Origin: Peribacillus sp. FSL P2-0133
Lineage (GTDB): Bacteria > Bacillota > Bacilli > Bacillales > DSM-1321
DNA: 64,000 nucleotides
NCBI RefSeq assembly: GCF_037975445.1
Contig: NZ_CP150254.1
Coordinates: 5,268,001 to 5,332,000, forward strand
Reading direction: 5' to 3'
The number at the start of each line of letters is the position of its first letter. The stretch's first letter is position 1. Below the pieces are notes generated by a model that saw nothing but the letters and a program-made list of their open reading frames with translations, was not told the DNA's origin and ran no database searches. Of the stretch, positions 25,095 to 34,924 are shown in pieces. The translations under genes were made by a program, and so were the position numbers.

Positions 25095-26285
25095 TTAAAC
25101 GGTTTTCACTTTTCCAGCCATCATTGCACAAACGGCCGCCAGGATGATCAGAATGGATACAGCCGAGATGACCCCTCCCCAGCCGAACTTCATCAGGAAT
25201 AAACCGCCTGATGCCCCCACTACACTTGATCCCGCATAGTAAAACAGGAGATATAAAGCGGACGCTTGTGCCTTTTCATTCTTATCAGCCAACCTTCCGA
25301 CCCAGCTGCTCGCAATTGAATGAGCTCCAAAAAAACCAAATGTAAACAATGCAAGTCCCATTATTTTAAGCAAAAGCGGATCCAATAAGGTTAAAAGGGC
25401 GCCCATCAGCATGATTGCGATTCCGATAAGAAGTACATGCCTCCGACCATATTGATCGGCAAGCTTCCCCATCCATGTGGAACTGAATGTCCCTACAAGA
25501 TAGATAATGAAAATGAAGCCTATCAATGTTTGAGATAAATGATATGGCGGTCCCATTAAAGGTATGCCCACAAAGTTATAGACGGTAACGAACGAGCCCA
25601 TTAATAGGAAGGCCATGCCGAATAATAGTACTAGTCTGCCATTCCTTAAGTTATTAATAAGGGAGGTTTTGATTCTCGAAAATGAGGCCCCTACGCGGAT
25701 GGCATGCTGCGAAGGCGGAAGCATCCACCAAAAAGCCAGACTGATGATCAAACTTAAAGCCCCAAGGCTTCCAATCGCTATGTTCCATGAAAAATGGTCG
25801 GTCAGCACCCCGACAATCAGCCTGCCTGCCAATCCGCCGATACTCGAACCACTCACATAGATCCCCATCACATAGCCCAGGCTTTTCGGATGAAATTCTT
25901 CATTGATATAGGCCATCGCAATTGCCGGGAAACCTGCAAGCACCGCTCCTTGAATCGCCCGTATTGCGATAAGGATGTATAGGTCATCCTGGATAAAGCT
26001 GACACATATGGATAACAATGCAGACAGAGTGAGGGCCGTCCCCATTATTTTTTTCCTATCGATATTTTCTGAGAAAAAGGAAACAAGCAATAAACAGATG
26101 GCAAGCGTTCCTGTTGCAAAAGATAATGTAAGACTTGCCATTGCAGGAGAGACTCCGAATTGCTTTGCGAAAACCGGTATGACCGGTTGGGTACTATACA
26201 GATCCGCAAACGTTACAAAGCTACCAAGAAATAAAGCCAAGATTGTTTTCCTGAATGATTTACCAGCAGGCTCGATATAATTCAC
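25095..26285 (-). CDS. MFS transporter, YnfM/YybF-type drug or sugar exporter
   Basis: Major facilitator with twelve predicted helices in 396 residues. The start FADLYSTQPVIPVFAKQFGV and the motif A-like loops SENIDRKK (after TM2) and GKLADQYGRRHVLL (after TM8) mark it as a member of the YnfM/arabinose-efflux-like subfamily. The start codon is GTG with AAGGG about 12 bases upstream; no better start is visible. It is monocistronic. Substrates in this subfamily are varied (drugs, sugars, arabinose), so none is assigned. Confidence 0.87.
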   Translation of the reverse strand: MNYIEPAGKSFRKTILALFLGSFVTFADLYSTQPVIPVFAKQFGVSPAMASLTLSFATGTLAICLLLVSFFSENIDRKKIMGTALTLSALLSICVSFIQDDLYILIAIRAIQGAVLAGFPAIAMAYINEEFHPKSLGYVMGIYVSGSSIGGLAGRLIVGVLTDHFSWNIAIGSLGALSLIISLAFWWMLPPSQHAIRVGASFSRIKTSLINNLRNGRLVLLFGMAFLLMGSFVTVYNFVGIPLMGPPYHLSQTLIGFIFIIYLVGTFSSTWMGKLADQYGRRHVLLIGIAIMLMGALLTLLDPLLLKIMGLALFTFGFFGAHSIASSWVGRLADKNEKAQASALYLLFYYAGSSVVGASGGLFLMKFGWGGVISAVSILIILAAVCAMMAGKVKTV

Positions 26286-26400
26286 TTTTGTTCAGACCCT
26301 TCACTATTTAACTTTCCCCCTATGTTAATACGAACTTCCCTAGTTGTCTATTTCGCCACTTTTGTCCAAAGGGAAAGTTTCGTTCCAGCAATTTTAAAAA

Positions 26401-26432
26401 AAACCCTCCACTGCATGCAGTGAAGGGTTTTT
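26401..26432 (-). terminator. Terminator of steT
   Basis: AAACCCTTCACTGCATGCAG folds on itself around the central GCATGC palindrome (arms ACCCTcCACTGC and GCAGTGaAGGGT), three bases before the steT stop. Confidence 0.7.
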
Positions 26433-26434
26433 CA

Positions 26435-27757
26435 TTAATATGACCGTTTATCAATCCGCTCACTTTTTTTAAGCAGCCAGTACACAGGCATTCCTATAAT
26501 GAGGATGATCACCGAGTACAGGGCATTTAAAGGTGTTTGGATTAATGTGCTTAAAACAATATATATTGCACCAGCAATCGCCACGATGGGTATGAATGGG
26601 TAAAATGGTACTTTATAAGTTTTTGCATTCGGATCTTTTCTGCGTAAGATGAAGACCGCAAAGAAGGCTAATCCATAAAAACAGAAGACAGAGAATACGG
26701 CCATATTGGTAAGTTTGTCAGGGTCTGTTGCAACCATCATGATGATTGCAATGATCACTTGTAATATCGTCGCATTTATAGGCGTTTTGAACTTGGGCGA
26801 TATTTTTCCGATTTGTTTATGGCCTGGCATCATTTTATCAGTCGCCATCGCCAAGGTAATGCGCGGAAAGGTCAAAAGCTTTCCGTTCAAACAGCCGAAG
26901 ATTGAAATCGCAATTCCGATTGATATCAATTTCCCGCCCAATTCACCGAATAAAAGCGTTGCTGCAACATTCGCTGCATTCGTACCATGGGCTATGACTC
27001 CCTCTGCCCCCAATACATGAAGCATGGCAAGATTCACAGCCAAGTAAGCGACCATGACCACGACCAATCCCGTTATGATTGCCCGCGGCAACGTTTTCTG
27101 CGGATTTTTCATTTCCCCTGCCATGAAGCCTACATTCATCCAGCCATCATAAGCCCAGAGCGTAGCCAAAATCGCACCGGCCATACTGATTTTCATTGAA
27201 CTTTCACTATTGATATTGAATACAGGCATATCACCTTGTGCGATACCGAACACCGCTATGAAAATGATAGGGATCAATTTAGCAACGGTCGATAAGGTTT
27301 GGATGATACCGCCGTATTTTGTCCCCAGCAAATTCATGCCTGCTATGAAGATAATCGTAAGAATCCCTATCGCCAAAGAGTAGCCTGAAGCGATCTTAAA
27401 TATTCCTGCAACTAATAACCCGAAGTATAAACTGAGTGCGCCCATGACTGCAGGTCCATATACCAATGTCTGAACCCAGCCGCATAGGAATCCCCATGCT
27501 TTACCGTACACTTCTTCCATATAGACATATAAGCCTCCCGTTTTAGGGATACGTGTACTCACTTCCGCAATCGTCAACCCGCTTGCAAGGGTAATCAGAC
27601 CGCCTATCAGCCAAGCTAACAAGGCCATGGTTGAATTACCGCTCAATTCAAGCACGTCACCAGGTCTCATGAAAATACCAGAACCGATAACTGTACCAAC
27701 TACAATAGATGTTCCAACCCAAAAGCCAATCGTTTTCTTCAATTGGTCATTCCCCAT
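26435..27757 (-). CDS. steT: Amino-acid exchanger/permease, LAT family (SteT-like)
   Basis: APC-superfamily transporter of 440 residues with twelve helices. TM1 carries the family motif SIVVGTVIGSGIFMRPGDV. It resembles B. subtilis SteT (YkbA), a serine/threonine exchanger related to animal light-chain LAT transporters. I start at the ATG at 27757, with GGGGAGG six bases upstream. A short inverted repeat GTACA-CA-TGTAC directly before the ribosome site (about 27773-27784) may be an operator. It is monocistronic. The substrate is inferred from family only. Confidence 0.87.
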   Translation of the reverse strand: MGNDQLKKTIGFWVGTSIVVGTVIGSGIFMRPGDVLELSGNSTMALLAWLIGGLITLASGLTIAEVSTRIPKTGGLYVYMEEVYGKAWGFLCGWVQTLVYGPAVMGALSLYFGLLVAGIFKIASGYSLAIGILTIIFIAGMNLLGTKYGGIIQTLSTVAKLIPIIFIAVFGIAQGDMPVFNINSESSMKISMAGAILATLWAYDGWMNVGFMAGEMKNPQKTLPRAIITGLVVVMVAYLAVNLAMLHVLGAEGVIAHGTNAANVAATLLFGELGGKLISIGIAISIFGCLNGKLLTFPRITLAMATDKMMPGHKQIGKISPKFKTPINATILQVIIAIIMMVATDPDKLTNMAVFSVFCFYGLAFFAVFILRRKDPNAKTYKVPFYPFIPIVAIAGAIYIVLSTLIQTPLNALYSVIILIIGMPVYWLLKKSERIDKRSY

Positions 27758-27784
27758 GTTGTCCTCCCCAGGTGTACACATGTA

Positions 27785-28072
27785 CTTTATTTATACTAAA
27801 ATTATATCATATATATTATATGGAAATAGTTTATGTAATCATTTGAATATTACAAAAAATAATCAAACACGTTGGTATCATTACGCTCAGGGAGCTTTAT
27901 TACATTTATATTTTTTTTACTAATTATGTCTGAAACTGCATCAAAAACCGAATATTTTTTTATCACAAAAGGATTTATTGATAATTACCTCGATAATAAC
28001 GAATCAAAAACCTTAAAACTCAATTATCATTCGTAATTATTTTTCTGGGATTCCAGCTTTTTTTCGGCCACA
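27785..28072. other. AT-rich gap with the steT promoter
   Basis: Very AT-rich. A TATAAT -10 for the minus-strand steT gene is visible near 27800. No gene or clear RNA is seen. Confidence 0.4.
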
Positions 28073-28077
28073 AAAAA

Positions 28078-28103
28078 AGCCACCCCGAATCAACGGGGTG
28101 GCT
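28078..28103 (-). terminator. Terminator of uppP
   Basis: AAGCCACCCCG and CGGGGTGGCT arms with a run of T on the minus strand, 28 bases past the uppP stop. Confidence 0.8.
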
Positions 28104-28131
28104 CCTCTCCTATTTCACGCTTCATTTCGTA

Positions 28132-28959
28132 TTACCAAATAATGAATAGAAGCACAACCGCCAAGACGATCCGGTAAATGGCAAAAGGAGTCAATTTAAC
28201 TTTATTGATTAAAATCAAGAAAAAGCGGATACAGAATAACGCAAAGATAAATGCACTGATGAAACCTGCAATAAAGAATGGCAGAACTTCAGGCGTGAAG
28301 AACTCCCAGTATTTCACGATTTTCAAGAGACTGGCACCAGCCATGATCGGCACTGCCATGATGAACGTGAAATCGGAAGCAGCGCGATAGCTCATTCCTA
28401 AAAGCACTCCTCCGGAAATGGTTGAACCTGAACGCGAGAATCCCGGCCACAGTGACAAACATTGAATTAACCCTACACCGAAAGCTTGTTTATAAGTGAT
28501 TTGGTCAACCGTTTCTGCAGTCAGTTTTGGACGGAATTTATCCGCAGCAATCATCAATAACGCGCCAAGGAACAATCCGACGATAACCGTCTTCATCGTA
28601 AATAAATGTTCATCAATGTAATCTTCGAATAATAGACCTAAAACGCCAGCCGGCAGCAATCCGATGAATATCTGCAATAGGTTAAGCTTTGGTCCCTTCA
28701 CAGCACCTGTATCTTTCAACCTCCTTAACCCAAGCAAGTCCATGAACCGTCCCCAGAAGAGCACGACGACGGCGAGTATCGAACCAAGCTGGATGACCAC
28801 CTTAAAGGCATTGGCTACTTCACTCCCGAAGATCTCGGTCGATTTCAACCATAAATCATCGACGATGATCATATGCCCTGTAGACGATACAGGAGCAAAT
28901 TCAGTTAATCCTTCTACAAGACCAAGGATAACTGCAACAAAAATTTCCCACATATTCAT
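28132..28959 (-). CDS. uppP: Undecaprenyl-diphosphatase (bacitracin resistance, BacA type)
   Basis: Recycles undecaprenyl pyrophosphate to the monophosphate carrier lipid of cell-wall synthesis; also gives bacitracin tolerance. The 275-residue membrane protein contains both signature motifs: EGLTEFAPVSSTGHM (about residues 16-30) and PGFSRSGSTISGG (about 170-182), which form the active site. I start at the ATG at 28959, with GAGGTG six bases upstream; a GTG three codons earlier lies within that site. Monocistronic with a GC-rich terminator. Confidence 0.96.
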   Translation of the reverse strand: MNMWEIFVAVILGLVEGLTEFAPVSSTGHMIIVDDLWLKSTEIFGSEVANAFKVVIQLGSILAVVVLFWGRFMDLLGLRRLKDTGAVKGPKLNLLQIFIGLLPAGVLGLLFEDYIDEHLFTMKTVIVGLFLGALLMIAADKFRPKLTAETVDQITYKQAFGVGLIQCLSLWPGFSRSGSTISGGVLLGMSYRAASDFTFIMAVPIMAGASLLKIVKYWEFFTPEVLPFFIAGFISAFIFALFCIRFFLILINKVKLTPFAIYRIVLAVVLLFIIW

Positions 28960-29106
28960 TTTATTCACCTCATATTTCGAACACCTATTTATGGAAATAC
29001 CATATGTATTTTACTCGTTGTTTAAAATATTGTCTATTAAACATTGCTGAAACAATTCATTGATACATGTATGATAGGGTTCAAGATAAAGTTTAAAGGG
29101 GATGTG

Positions 29107-29856
29107 ATGATTTTGCAAAACATACTTATTTTTGCCCATAGGGGGTCCAAGGGGACGCATCCTGAAAATACCATGGCTGCATTTCAAAAGGCGGCAGAAA
29201 TTGGGGCTGAAGGGATCGAGTTCGATGTCCATCTCAGTTCTGATGGGGAATTGGTCATCATCCATGACGAAACACTTGATCGAACGACCACCCTTACTGG
29301 TTATGTAAAAGAGCATTCAGCACAAAGGCTGAAAACGGCTGATGCCGGGAGCAAATTTTCCAGTGAATTCCTTGGGGAGCGGATTCCTTTTTTAATGGAC
29401 GTTTTCAACTGGGCTAAGGGAAATGCTTTATTGATGAACATCGAAATCAAGACAGATAAACTCGCTTACGAAGGAATTGAACAGAAGATCATTGATTTAA
29501 TTCATCAATATCAAATGGAAAAGCGGGTGATCCTCTCTTCCTTCAACCATCAATCGATTGAAAAAGTGAAGAAGCTTGCTCCAGAACTTGAACGTGCATT
29601 ATTGTTCGAGGGGCTTCCTGAAAACTTCGAAGAAATCTTACGTGATAAAAAAGAATCGGGTTTCCATCCAGATAAAAACAGCCTGACTCCAGCAGTTAAT
29701 GAAACAGCGAAAAAACTTGGATATAAAATCCGGCCTTGGGTCGCCAATGATGAAGCCGACATCGTCAAGCTGGCAGAGTTGGGAGTCGACGTCATCATGA
29801 CCGATTTCCCTGAAAAGGCAATCAAGATTTTAAAGGCTTGGCAGGCAACTAGCTGA
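29107..29856 (+). CDS. yqiK: Glycerophosphodiester phosphodiesterase (cytosolic)
   Basis: Hydrolyses glycerophosphodiesters to glycerol 3-phosphate and an alcohol. The 249 residues have the GDPD signature: IFAHRGSKGTHPENTMAAF (His/Arg catalytic pair and metal Glu), EFDVHLSSDGELVIIHDETLDRTT and the closing GVDVIMTDFPE. There is no signal peptide, so it acts inside, like B. subtilis YqiK and unlike secreted GlpQ. The ATG at 29107 has AAAGGGG five bases upstream. Monocistronic with a perfect terminator at 29864-29894. Confidence 0.93.
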   Translation: MILQNILIFAHRGSKGTHPENTMAAFQKAAEIGAEGIEFDVHLSSDGELVIIHDETLDRTTTLTGYVKEHSAQRLKTADAGSKFSSEFLGERIPFLMDVFNWAKGNALLMNIEIKTDKLAYEGIEQKIIDLIHQYQMEKRVILSSFNHQSIEKVKKLAPELERALLFEGLPENFEEILRDKKESGFHPDKNSLTPAVNETAKKLGYKIRPWVANDEADIVKLAELGVDVIMTDFPEKAIKILKAWQATS

Positions 29857-29863
29857 ACAATGC

Positions 29864-29894
29864 GAAAGAGAAGGAGCGATGCTCCTTCTCTTTC
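29864..29894. terminator. Terminator of the glycerophosphodiesterase gene
   Basis: GAAAGAGAAGGAGC (29864-29877) and GCTCCTTCTCTTTC (29881-29894) are exactly complementary. It also serves the convergent SASP gene. Confidence 0.8.
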
Positions 29895-29916
29895 TAATCC
29901 ATTTTTATTCAGTTAA

Positions 29917-30120
29917 TTAACGAGAATATCCGCCTAATTGTTGTTCAGCCATTTGAACCAAACGTTTTGTGATTTCCCCACCAACTGATCCGTTAGCGCG
30001 AGAAGTAGTGTCAGCACCTAGGTTTACACCAAATTCACTAGCGATTTCATTCTTCATTTGTTGAAGGGCTTGTTCTGCACCAGCTACTACTAGTTGATTG
30101 CTGTTATTGTTGTTTGCCAT
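29917..30120 (-). CDS. Alpha/beta-type small acid-soluble spore protein
   Basis: DNA-binding spore protein that saturates and protects forespore DNA from UV and is degraded at germination. The 67-residue sequence has the invariant blocks [12 protein letters not shown] (with the GPR protease cut site after the Glu) and [26 protein letters not shown] lies before the ATG. Expression in the forespore by sigma-G is expected from the family; I do not see an unambiguous sigma-G promoter. Which of the several paralogues it is cannot be told. Confidence 0.95.
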   Translation of the reverse strand: MANNNNSNQLVVAGAEQALQQMKNEIASEFGVNLGADTTSRANGSVGGEITKRLVQMAEQQLGGYSR

Positions 30121-30284
30121 GTGTTTTCACCTCCTACTAATATTAATTAGCATTTTAAGCTTAAATTATTATTGCCAATTTATTGAATTTTTTTGATTAC
30201 CGTCTCTCAAACCTAAGCTCTTTATCATGAATTTCTTTTTATGCTCATAAACTGTTAGGAAACTTTCAGTAGGAGGGAAAAGAA

Positions 30285-31571
30285 TTGCAAATACATGTGG
30301 TTAGGCCAGGCCAGACGTTATATGGCATCGCCCAGACATACAGCGTAACCGTTGACAGGCTCATCGAATCAAATAAGATCCCTAACCCAAATAATCTTGT
30401 TTCGGGGCAGGCCCTTGTCATTCCAATCGTCGGCAGTTATTATTTCGTTCAACAGGGTGATAGTTTATATTCGATATCTCAAAAAGTTGATGTCCCTGTT
30501 CAAGAATTGGCAAAAATAAATGGCATTTCCGAAAATCAAAACCTATCCGTTGGATACCGGCTCTATATTCCGGCACGAAAGAAAAGGACCGCCGAATTCA
30601 ACGGTTATGTCGAGCCGCGGGGTACATCGGTTGCACCGGCCCTTGAAACGGCCGCCAGGGAAGCCGGGCCCTATTTAACCTATTTAGCCCCATTCAGCTT
30701 CCAGGCGCTTCGTGACGGCTCCTTAAAAGAGCCTTTGCTCAATGAATTCCCTGCCATCGCCAGAGAAAATAAAAATGTCCTGATGATGGTCATCACGAAT
30801 CAGGAAAATGACCAATTCAGCGATGAGCTTGGGCGAATCATTTTAACGAATACTTCCGTTCAGAATAAGTTCCTGAACAATATCGTTACAACGGCAAAGA
30901 AATATGGATTCCGGGATATTCACTTTGACTTTGAGTTTTTAAGGCCGGCCGATAAAGAAGCGTATAATCAATTTCTCCGAAAAGCCAAGGAACGATTCAA
31001 GAAAGAAGGATGGTTCATTTCCACGGCACTTGCCCCTAAAACAAGTGCAGAGCAAAAAGGCCGTTGGTATGAGGCACATGACTATAAAGCACATGGTGAA
31101 ATCGTTGACTTCGTTATCATCATGACTTATGAATGGGGATATAGCGGAGGACCGGCAATGGCTGTGTCTCCTATTGGACCTGTTAGGGAAGTTCTCGAAT
31201 ATGCTGTCACCGATATTCCCTCAAACAAGATCCTGATGGGGCAGAATCTATATGGCTATGATTGGACCCTGCCTTTTGTACAGGGATCCACTGCCAAGGC
31301 CGTGAGTCCGCAGCAGGCCATCCAGATTGCGGCGGCCAATAAAGTTGCCATCGAGTATGATGAAACCGCACAGGCCCCGCACTTCAACTATACCGATATA
31401 GAGGATAGGCGCCATGAGGTGTGGTTTGAAGATGCCAGATCCATTCAGGCAAAATTCGATTTAATCAAAGAACTGAACCTAAGGGGAATGAGTTATTGGA
31501 AGCTCGGCTTAGCCTTCCCTCAAAACTGGCTGCTCATCAGTGATAACTTTAACGTCCGGAGAAGGGTCTAA
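30285..31571 (+). CDS. sleL: Spore cortex-lytic glycosidase SleL/YaaH (LysM x2 + GH18)
   Basis: Cortical-fragment hydrolase (N-acetylglucosaminidase type) acting in germination. The 428 residues contain two LysM domains (about 1-46 and 49-96) that bind cortex glycan, then a glycoside hydrolase family 18 domain (about 110-420) with the catalytic stretch RDIHFDFEFL and YGYDWTLPF. Size and order match B. subtilis YaaH. The start is TTG, with GGAGGG seven bases before it; no ATG is available in the LysM. There is no signal peptide, as usual for spore coat/cortex enzymes. A weak sigma-E-like -10 (CATAAACT) lies upstream. Monocistronic. Confidence 0.93.
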   Translation: MQIHVVRPGQTLYGIAQTYSVTVDRLIESNKIPNPNNLVSGQALVIPIVGSYYFVQQGDSLYSISQKVDVPVQELAKINGISENQNLSVGYRLYIPARKKRTAEFNGYVEPRGTSVAPALETAAREAGPYLTYLAPFSFQALRDGSLKEPLLNEFPAIARENKNVLMMVITNQENDQFSDELGRIILTNTSVQNKFLNNIVTTAKKYGFRDIHFDFEFLRPADKEAYNQFLRKAKERFKKEGWFISTALAPKTSAEQKGRWYEAHDYKAHGEIVDFVIIMTYEWGYSGGPAMAVSPIGPVREVLEYAVTDIPSNKILMGQNLYGYDWTLPFVQGSTAKAVSPQQAIQIAAANKVAIEYDETAQAPHFNYTDIEDRRHEVWFEDARSIQAKFDLIKELNLRGMSYWKLGLAFPQNWLLISDNFNVRRRV

Positions 31572-31658
31572 GAAAAGATAAAGGAATACCGAAACGCAAA
31601 CTGGCATATAATCAATCATCGAGCATGAAGTCCAGTTCAGGATACGTGACTCAACCAT

Positions 31659-31690
31659 AAAAGCCTTCCGACATCACCGGAGGGCTTTTA
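31659..31690 (+). terminator. Terminator of sleL
   Basis: AAAAGCCTTCCG and CGGAGGGCTTTTA arms with a short loop, about 90 bases after the sleL stop. Confidence 0.7.
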
Positions 31691-31815
31691 TCATTTACCC
31701 GAAACCGAATGGCAACTTTCCAATATTCATCATTCAAAGTTTGTCTGTCCGCAACCTTATGAGCCAAGCCTTTTTTGAACATACTAAAAGGAACAGCTTA
31801 AGGGGTGTGAAAAAC

Positions 31816-32808
31816 ATGATTCGAATCGGTTCATTCATCAGCACCGTTCCCAGATTTCCGCGTTTCATCAGATTGCTATCCACCATCGCATTATTTTTAC
31901 TTTCATTCGGAGTCTTGATACACTTTGTGGAGCCGAAGAGATTCCCTACTTTACTTGATGGCATCTGGTGGGCAATCGTGACTATGTCAACGGTTGGTTA
32001 CGGGGATTTCACTCCCGTTACAAATCTTGGAAAAGTTATTGGAATGGTCCTCATTTTGTCAGGCGCCGGCCTGATTACCTCTTATTTTGCGTACATTGCA
32101 AAGATTTCCATTTCCAATGAGCAGCAATTTCTAACAGGAAAGAAAGTATTCGGCGGCGGCGGTCATATTATCATTGTGGGCTGGAATGGCCGTTCCCAGA
32201 GAATCATCCAAAACATTCATGATCGTAAACATCATCAATCCATTGTCCTTATAGATGATACGCTGCAAAAGCACCCGCTTCCAAGAACGAATATCCACTT
32301 TATCCAAGGAAAAGCTACATTGGATTCCGTTTTGCAGAAAGCAAATGTAAAACAAGCCATACGCGTCCTGATCACGGCTGACCTTAAGCAAGACGAGCTG
32401 CAAACGGATATGTTCTCGATATTAACATTGCTGGCCGTCAAAGGGCTGAATCCTCATGTATATTGTCTTGTGGAAATATTAACGCATGAACAAAAGGAAA
32501 ATGCTTTACGGGCAGGGGCGGACGGTATCGTGGAAACGAATAAATTCGCGAGTGAATATATGCAGGATTGCTTATCGAAGGGGATCCTTGCGGAAGCCGA
32601 AGAGCAAAAAGAGCGGGATGGTTTGAACATCAAGCAGCTGCCCGTGCAGGATGACTGGCATGAATTGACGTTTAAACAGTTGAACGTTAAGCTATTCGAT
32701 CAAGACATTTTATTGGTCGGCATCATTTCAGGAGGCAAGACATTGATCAAGCCCCCTGGAGATGTAATCATACATCGTGATGACACCTTGCTCATCATTG
32801 AAGATTAA
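31816..32808 (+). CDS. yugO: Potassium channel YugO (RCK-gated)
   Basis: K+ channel; in B. subtilis YugO is needed for biofilm signalling and electrical communication. The 330 residues contain a helix (about 21-40), a pore helix with selectivity filter TMSTVGYGDF, a second helix (about 77-98), then a TrkA-N/RCK domain beginning GGHIIIVGWNGRSQ (nucleotide-binding glycines) and a TrkA-C domain near the end. I start at the ATG at 31816 with AAGGGGTG upstream. The mstX gene that precedes and overlaps yugO in B. subtilis is absent; sleL is upstream. Its last 4 bases overlap the end of convergent yugN. Confidence 0.9.
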   Translation: MIRIGSFISTVPRFPRFIRLLSTIALFLLSFGVLIHFVEPKRFPTLLDGIWWAIVTMSTVGYGDFTPVTNLGKVIGMVLILSGAGLITSYFAYIAKISISNEQQFLTGKKVFGGGGHIIIVGWNGRSQRIIQNIHDRKHHQSIVLIDDTLQKHPLPRTNIHFIQGKATLDSVLQKANVKQAIRVLITADLKQDELQTDMFSILTLLAVKGLNPHVYCLVEILTHEQKENALRAGADGIVETNKFASEYMQDCLSKGILAEAEEQKERDGLNIKQLPVQDDWHELTFKQLNVKLFDQDILLVGIISGGKTLIKPPGDVIIHRDDTLLIIED

Positions 32809-33209
32809 TGTAATAAAAGCTTTTCCAAATCACGGACAAGCGCTTTTCCTAATGAGATATAGTTTTCCGGAAATTCGGCATCCGGATCTTCAGGCTCAGC
32901 AAACTGATTGAAGGAAGCGGAGAGATTTCCGATATTTCCTTCATCATCCATCCCGTCCTCGTACTTATGAGATAACAAAAACGGTTGTAATAGTTCGACC
33001 ATTACCCCATCCTTATCGAGTGAACCATCAACAGCCTTGAAAGGGACTCGCAAGAATTGGTAGCCATCACTGCCATCAATCTTATAATCAAAAGACCCGT
33101 GGTCATAATCCCATCCCCCGCCTATCACATATCCTTCCGGTTTTAACTTCGTCTCCAGATCGAACAAACCGAATGTTTTCCCTTCCAACTGAGAAGAAAT
33201 TTTAATCAT
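32805..33209 (-). CDS. yugN: YugN-like family protein
   Basis: A 134-residue cytosolic protein of unknown function; the family is defined by B. subtilis YugN. Recognisable parts are ETKLKPEGYVIGGGWDYDHG and FLRVPFKAVDGSLDKDG. It is acidic, without membrane segments. It sits between yugO (convergent, overlapping by 4 bases) and pgi (same strand, upstream), the order known from B. subtilis. AAAGAGG precedes the ATG. It may share the pgi transcript only if the pgi terminator is passed. Confidence 0.88.
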   Translation of the reverse strand: MIKISSQLEGKTFGLFDLETKLKPEGYVIGGGWDYDHGSFDYKIDGSDGYQFLRVPFKAVDGSLDKDGVMVELLQPFLLSHKYEDGMDDEGNIGNLSASFNQFAEPEDPDAEFPENYISLGKALVRDLEKLLLH

Positions 33210-33385
33210 TGTATAAAACCTCTTTCGCTAATTTTCTATTAGCTTAACCAAAATGCCTTAAAAAAACCGGGCCTATTGTTCCCTCGATTGGCGAAAGGAA
33301 TTTGGCTTCCAAGCCACCCTTATGCTTTTGTGAAGTTTCTCTCTCTTCATCGCTTCCTTGATGGCACTGCTTTAACTTTCAACAA

Positions 33386-33427
33386 AAAAGGCATCAAGCA
33401 GGATGTTATTCCCGCTTGATGCCTTTT
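33386..33427 (-). terminator. Terminator of pgi
   Basis: AAAAGGCATCAAGC (33386-33399) pairs exactly with GCTTGATGCCTTTT (33414-33427), adjacent to the pgi stop codon. Confidence 0.85.
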
Positions 33428-33430
33428 ATA

Positions 33431-34777
33431 TTATAAGCGCTGTTCGAGCTCCGCTTTTTTCTTTTCATAACCCGGCTTTCCTAAAAGAGCAAACATGTTC
33501 ACCTTATAGGCTTCCACTCCAGGCTGATCAAATGGATTTACACCCAGTAAGTATCCGCTCATTGCACAAGCTTTCTCGAAGAAATATACAAGGTAGCCAA
33601 AAGTATAAGCATCGAGTTGCGGAACCGTTACGATCAGGTTTGGAACGCCACCGTCCGTATGGGCTAACAGCGTACCCTCAAATGCTTTATTATTCACGAA
33701 TTGCACCGTTTCACCTGATAGGTAATTCAGGCCATCCAAGTCATTGGCCGCTTCTTCAATCAAGATTTCATGACGTGCCTTTTCCACTTTGATGACTGTT
33801 TCAAAAAGATCACGCCGTCCTTCCTGAACATACTGCCCTAATGAATGCAGGTCAGTCGAGAAGTTAGCCGATGAAGGGAATATTCCTTTTTGATCCTTTC
33901 CTTCACTTTCCCCAAATAATTGTTTCCACCACTCAGAGAAGTATTGAAGTCCAGGCTCATAGTTTATCAGCATTTCAATCGTTTTCCCTTTATTGTAAAG
34001 GATATTCCGAACCGCCGCATATTGGTATGCCTGATTCTCACCTAACTCGGAAGAACTGAAGTCCACCCTAGCGCGCTCGGCTCCCTCCATTATTTGATCG
34101 ATATCCGCCCCGCTGACCGCAATCGGAAGCAGCCCTACAGCCGTTAAGACCGAGTAACGTCCGCCAACATCATCAGGAATGACGAAAGTTTGGAAACCTT
34201 CCTCCGTCGCTACCGTTTTTAATGCACCCTTCTCTTTATCAGTGGTAGCATAAATGCGGCCCTTAGCTTCTTCAACGCCGTATTTTTGTTCCAGCAGTTT
34301 CCGGAAAATCCTGAAGGCCAGTGCAGGCTCCGTGGTCGTACCGGATTTAGAGATGACATTGATCGAGAAATCCCTATTTTCCAATAGGTCCATTACGTCC
34401 TGCATATATGTAGAGCTTATATTATTACCCACAAATAAAATTTGCGGTGCATTTCTTTTATCCGACGGTAAAATGTTATAAAAACTATGTTGAAGCATCT
34501 CAACTGCTGCCCGTGCTCCCAGATATGATCCACCGATTCCGATAACCAGCAGCACTTCTGAATCTTCTTTTATTTTCGCGGCCGCTTTTTTGATTCTTGA
34601 GAACTCTTCTTTATCATAATTGGCAGGTAAATCAAGCCAGCCAAGATATTCATTGCCTGCCCCTGTCTGCTCATGCAGGGAATGGTGTGCCACTTTTACA
34701 GCATCCTGTAAATAGGTAATTTCATGCTCCCCGAAAAACGGCAGGGCTTTTGAATAATCGAAACGAATATGGGCCAT
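33431..34777 (-). CDS. pgi: Glucose-6-phosphate isomerase
   Basis: Interconverts glucose 6-phosphate and fructose 6-phosphate in glycolysis and gluconeogenesis. The 448-residue length is that of Gram-positive Pgi. Seen in order: [15 protein letters not shown] (about 75-90), [17 protein letters not shown] (SIS phosphate-binding loop, about 138-154), the active-site Glu in [11 protein letters not shown], and [17 protein letters not shown] with the catalytic Lys near the end. AAGGAGG precedes the ATG. Monocistronic; housekeeping. Confidence 0.97.
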   Translation of the reverse strand: MAHIRFDYSKALPFFGEHEITYLQDAVKVAHHSLHEQTGAGNEYLGWLDLPANYDKEEFSRIKKAAAKIKEDSEVLLVIGIGGSYLGARAAVEMLQHSFYNILPSDKRNAPQILFVGNNISSTYMQDVMDLLENRDFSINVISKSGTTTEPALAFRIFRKLLEQKYGVEEAKGRIYATTDKEKGALKTVATEEGFQTFVIPDDVGGRYSVLTAVGLLPIAVSGADIDQIMEGAERARVDFSSSELGENQAYQYAAVRNILYNKGKTIEMLINYEPGLQYFSEWWKQLFGESEGKDQKGIFPSSANFSTDLHSLGQYVQEGRRDLFETVIKVEKARHEILIEEAANDLDGLNYLSGETVQFVNNKAFEGTLLAHTDGGVPNLIVTVPQLDAYTFGYLVYFFEKACAMSGYLLGVNPFDQPGVEAYKVNMFALLGKPGYEKKKAELEQRL

Positions 34778-34924
34778 TCAAATTCCTCCTTGAATTCTTT
34801 AGTTTCCCTTTCACTTTATCTGATGTAATTCTCATAATCAAGAAATCGATCAAGTAAATAAGGAATTATGCATATAAAGTAATCTCCCACCTGACAAAGC
34901 GGGAGAAAGGATCATATCACTCGT

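Noticed and set aside
30121..30284. Sigma-G promoter of the SASP gene
   Set aside because: Expected from biology, but no -35/-10 pair with the right sequence and spacing could be fixed by eye.
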